5,892 nt of DNA from Treponema sp. (GTDB lineage Bacteria; Spirochaetota; Spirochaetia; Treponematales; Breznakiellaceae). Where the stretch lies: the NCBI GenBank assembly GCA_031289935.1, contig JAITON010000228.1, positions 1 to 5,892 on the forward strand. Reading direction: 5' to 3'. Within the stretch, counting starts at the first letter, position 1. Each line of letters begins with the position of its first letter. Under the pieces are notes generated by a model. It saw only the letters and a program-made list of their open reading frames with translations. It searched no databases and was not told where the DNA came from. This document shows positions 4,053 through 5,892 of this stretch, piece by piece. The translations under genes and the position numbers were made by a program.

Positions 4053-4769
4053 ATGGCGAATAAATGGCGCACGTTTTCCTATTCGGCCCGCCAGGATCAA
4101 TTGCACCGGGTCCGGCGGATGGTCTTCCTGGCCCTGGGCTTTTTCCTCTTCTATCTGCTCCTAACGACCTTTGGCTTCTTCAATAAGGCCCTGAATACCA
4201 GTTCCATGGAACCCGGCCTCCGGGCCGGCGACCGGATGATCTTCGGCTCCCGGTTGATTTTCCGCCTCCTGCCCGATGAAGCGGCCCGGTTTCAGCTCAA
4301 CCGGGGGGATATTGTGCTGGTGGATATGGCGGAGGGGGAGACGCCGCTCTTGCGGAGCCTGCTGGATCCGGTGGTCCGTTTCTTTACCGCCCAGCAGCTT
4401 GATATCACCGGCCGGACGGAGCGTCAGTTTGTCAAGCGGATTATCGGTCTCCCGGGGGACCAGATCAGCATGACGGGCTTCGTGATCCGGGTAAAGCCGG
4501 CAGATAGCCCCTATATCCTGACGGAATACGAACTTTCCCGCCGGCCCTACGATTTGACCATCCCCCAAGGACCCGCCCTCTGGGACGAATCCCTGCCTTT
4601 TTCGGGGACCCTGGGAAGCATCGTGCTGGGGGAGCAGGAGTGCTTTGTCCTTTCCGACGACCGGAGCAATACCAACGATTCCCGTACCTGGGGGGTCCTG
4701 CCCCTGGACTGTATCGTCGGGACCGCGCTGTTCCGCTACTGGCCCCTGAACCGTATCGGCCTGCCATGA
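4053..4769 (+). CDS. lepB: Type I signal peptidase, copy 2 (compact, altered box E)
   Basis: A 238-residue paralogue of the preceding gene. One membrane helix spans about 22-42 (MVFLALGFFLFYLLLTTFGF). The nucleophile region is NTSSMEPGLRAGDRM, with Ser51 before Met52. NRGDIVLVD follows (83-91), then QFVKRIIGLPGDQI with Lys128 as the predicted base. Box E reads SDDRSNTNDSRTWG (201-214) instead of the usual GDN/GDDRxNSxDSR: its first Gly is Ser, though the Asp and Arg pattern is kept. Both dyad residues are present, so it is probably active, perhaps with a different substrate range from copy 1. The start is set by AGGAGG at 4038. The stop overlaps the hemW start as ATGA, which suggests coupled translation. 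In-frame codons extend upstream to 3840 but are the shadow of copy 1. Confidence 0.93.
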   Translation: MANKWRTFSYSARQDQLHRVRRMVFLALGFFLFYLLLTTFGFFNKALNTSSMEPGLRAGDRMIFGSRLIFRLLPDEAARFQLNRGDIVLVDMAEGETPLLRSLLDPVVRFFTAQQLDITGRTERQFVKRIIGLPGDQISMTGFVIRVKPADSPYILTEYELSRRPYDLTIPQGPALWDESLPFSGTLGSIVLGEQECFVLSDDRSNTNDSRTWGVLPLDCIVGTALFRYWPLNRIGLP

Positions 4770-5892
4770 CGGCCTCCCTCTATATTCATGTTCCCTTTTG
4801 CGCCACCCTCTGCGATTACTGCGACTTTTACTCGGTGGAGCTTTCGGACAACGATTCCCGGCTGGAGGCCTATGTTGACCGGGTCATTGCCGATACGGCA
4901 ACCCAATTCCGGCGCTATCCGGTGGAAGCGGTCCCCACGGCCTATATCGGCGGCGGCACCCCCTCGGCGCTGGGGCCGGCCCGGATGGGGCGGCTCCTGG
5001 AGGGGCTCCGGGCTATCCTGCCCCAATGGCCGGCGGAATGTACCGTGGAGGCCAACCCCGAATCGGCGGACGGGGAATTCCTGGCCGCCTGCCGGGCAGG
5101 CGGGGTAAACCGGCTCAGCCTGGGGGTCCAGAGCTTCCACGGTCCCAGCCGCCGGGCCCTGGGCCGCGCCGGGAACGAGGGCCTGCTCCCGGAACGGCTG
5201 GCCCTGGCCGCCTGGTATTTCCCCGGGGCCTTTTCTGCGGACCTGATCGCCGCCTTCCAGGACGAGGCGGTTCTGCTGGAGGACATTGACCGGCTCCTGG
5301 CCTATGAACCGGCCCATGTATCCCTCTACGCCCTAACGGTGGAGGCGGGGACCCCGCTATACTCCCGGCGGAATCTCCTCCCAAAGGCCGATGAAGCGGA
5401 CCGTCTCTGGATTGCCGGCCGGGATGCCCTGGAAGCGGCGGGCTACCGCCAGTACGAAGTCTCCAATTTCTGCCTCCCCGGGAAGGAGTGCCGGCACAAT
5501 ATGCGCTATTGGCGCCTGGAAAACTGGCTGGCCACCGGGCCCGCCGCATCGGGGACGGTCATCTCTGAGGACGGGGGCATCCGCCGCAGCTATCCGGCCG
5601 ATGTTGACGCCTATCTTGCCGGGGCGCCTCCCTGCGTGGAAATCCTGGACCGGTTCAGCCTGATGGAAGAAAGCCTCATGATGGGCTTCCGTTGTGCCGG
5701 GGGTCCAGACGGGGACCGTTTCCGCCGCCGTTTCGGCGCTTCTATTGAGGACTGCATCCCCCGGACTCTGGCCGCCTGGCGGGAGCGGGGGCTGGTAGAG
5801 CCCCAAAGACCAGCCATGAACCGGGAGGGTCTGCTCCTGCTCAACGCCTTTCTCATTGACGCCTTTGGGGAACTGGCAGAGCCCGCAGCCGG
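4766..5892 (+). CDS. hemW: HemW-like radical SAM protein (heme chaperone family), C-terminus outside the window
   Basis: At least 375 residues are open to the window edge; the family is usually about that long, so little is missing. ASLYIHVPFCATLCDYCDFY carries the radical SAM CxxxCxxC cluster motif (Cys12, Cys16, Cys19) followed by DF. The absence of a fourth cysteine directly after fits HemW rather than coproporphyrinogen dehydrogenase HemN. Other landmarks are YIGGGTPS (60-67), EANPES (95-100), NRLSLGVQSF (115-124), QYEVSNF (229-235) and CRHNMRYW (242-249). HemW proteins are linked to heme insertion into respiratory proteins and were often misnamed HemN. Some usually conserved stretches are altered: GRAGNEG where many have GR.H, DLIAAFQDE where DLI.GLPgQT is usual, and NWLATGPAASG near the typical ylG.G.gAhS. 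No Shine-Dalgarno is visible; the ATG overlaps the stop of lepB copy 2. Confidence 0.9.
   Translation, partial: MTASLYIHVPFCATLCDYCDFYSVELSDNDSRLEAYVDRVIADTATQFRRYPVEAVPTAYIGGGTPSALGPARMGRLLEGLRAILPQWPAECTVEANPESADGEFLAACRAGGVNRLSLGVQSFHGPSRRALGRAGNEGLLPERLALAAWYFPGAFSADLIAAFQDEAVLLEDIDRLLAYEPAHVSLYALTVEAGTPLYSRRNLLPKADEADRLWIAGRDALEAAGYRQYEVSNFCLPGKECRHNMRYWRLENWLATGPAASGTVISEDGGIRRSYPADVDAYLAGAPPCVEILDRFSLMEESLMMGFRCAGGPDGDRFRRRFGASIEDCIPRTLAAWRERGLVEPQRPAMNREGLLLLNAFLIDAFGELAEPAA

Overview
The window looks like a chromosomal segment of a GC-rich spirochaete, most likely in or near the Treponema group. This is inferred from protein style and gene content: a bactofilin, a PEGA plus formylglycine-generating-enzyme-like membrane protein, SmpB, an FtsB/DivIC-like protein, two adjacent type I signal peptidases and HemW. 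No rRNA or marker gene fixes the taxonomy. I see no phage, insertion sequence, tRNA or CRISPR. The content is mostly housekeeping; the unusual material is in the non-coding DNA and in how the genes are arranged.

Layout. Bases 1-107 hold the start of a leftward bactofilin gene. Bases 108-485 are a divergent intergenic region. It contains an AT-rich tandem array of 43-bp units, each made of two halves of about 21-22 bp, with a decayed GC-richer tail. A perfect consensus sigma-70 promoter follows at 451-479. It drives a rightward pair: a membrane-anchored PEGA/FGE-like protein (486-1976) and smpB (1973-2434), which overlap by 4 bp as GTGA. A leftward FtsB/DivIC-like gene (2431-2919) converges on smpB, and the two genes share one CTAG palindrome for both stop codons. 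A short divergent region (2920-3007) carries promoters in both directions and a strong palindrome. A second rightward operon follows: lepB copy 1 (3008-3988), lepB copy 2 (4053-4769) and hemW (from 4766, running off the window, overlapping lepB copy 2 as ATGA).

The most notable pattern concerns gene starts. All four promoter-proximal genes have a candidate -10 hexamer exactly 6 nt before the ATG, with a 17-nt spacer to a -35 position. The -35 is perfect, good, weak and weak in the four cases. This geometry puts the expected +1 on the A of the ATG, so leaderless mRNAs are predicted. By contrast, the operon-internal genes smpB and lepB copy 2 each have an AGGAGG ribosome binding site, and hemW relies on overlap coupling. 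The window therefore appears to use two modes of translation start according to position in the transcript.

Functionally, the genes fit envelope biogenesis and quality control: bactofilin scaffold, periplasmic PEGA/FGE-like protein, divisome coiled-coil protein and signal peptide removal, together with trans-translation (SmpB) and a radical SAM heme chaperone-like protein (HemW).
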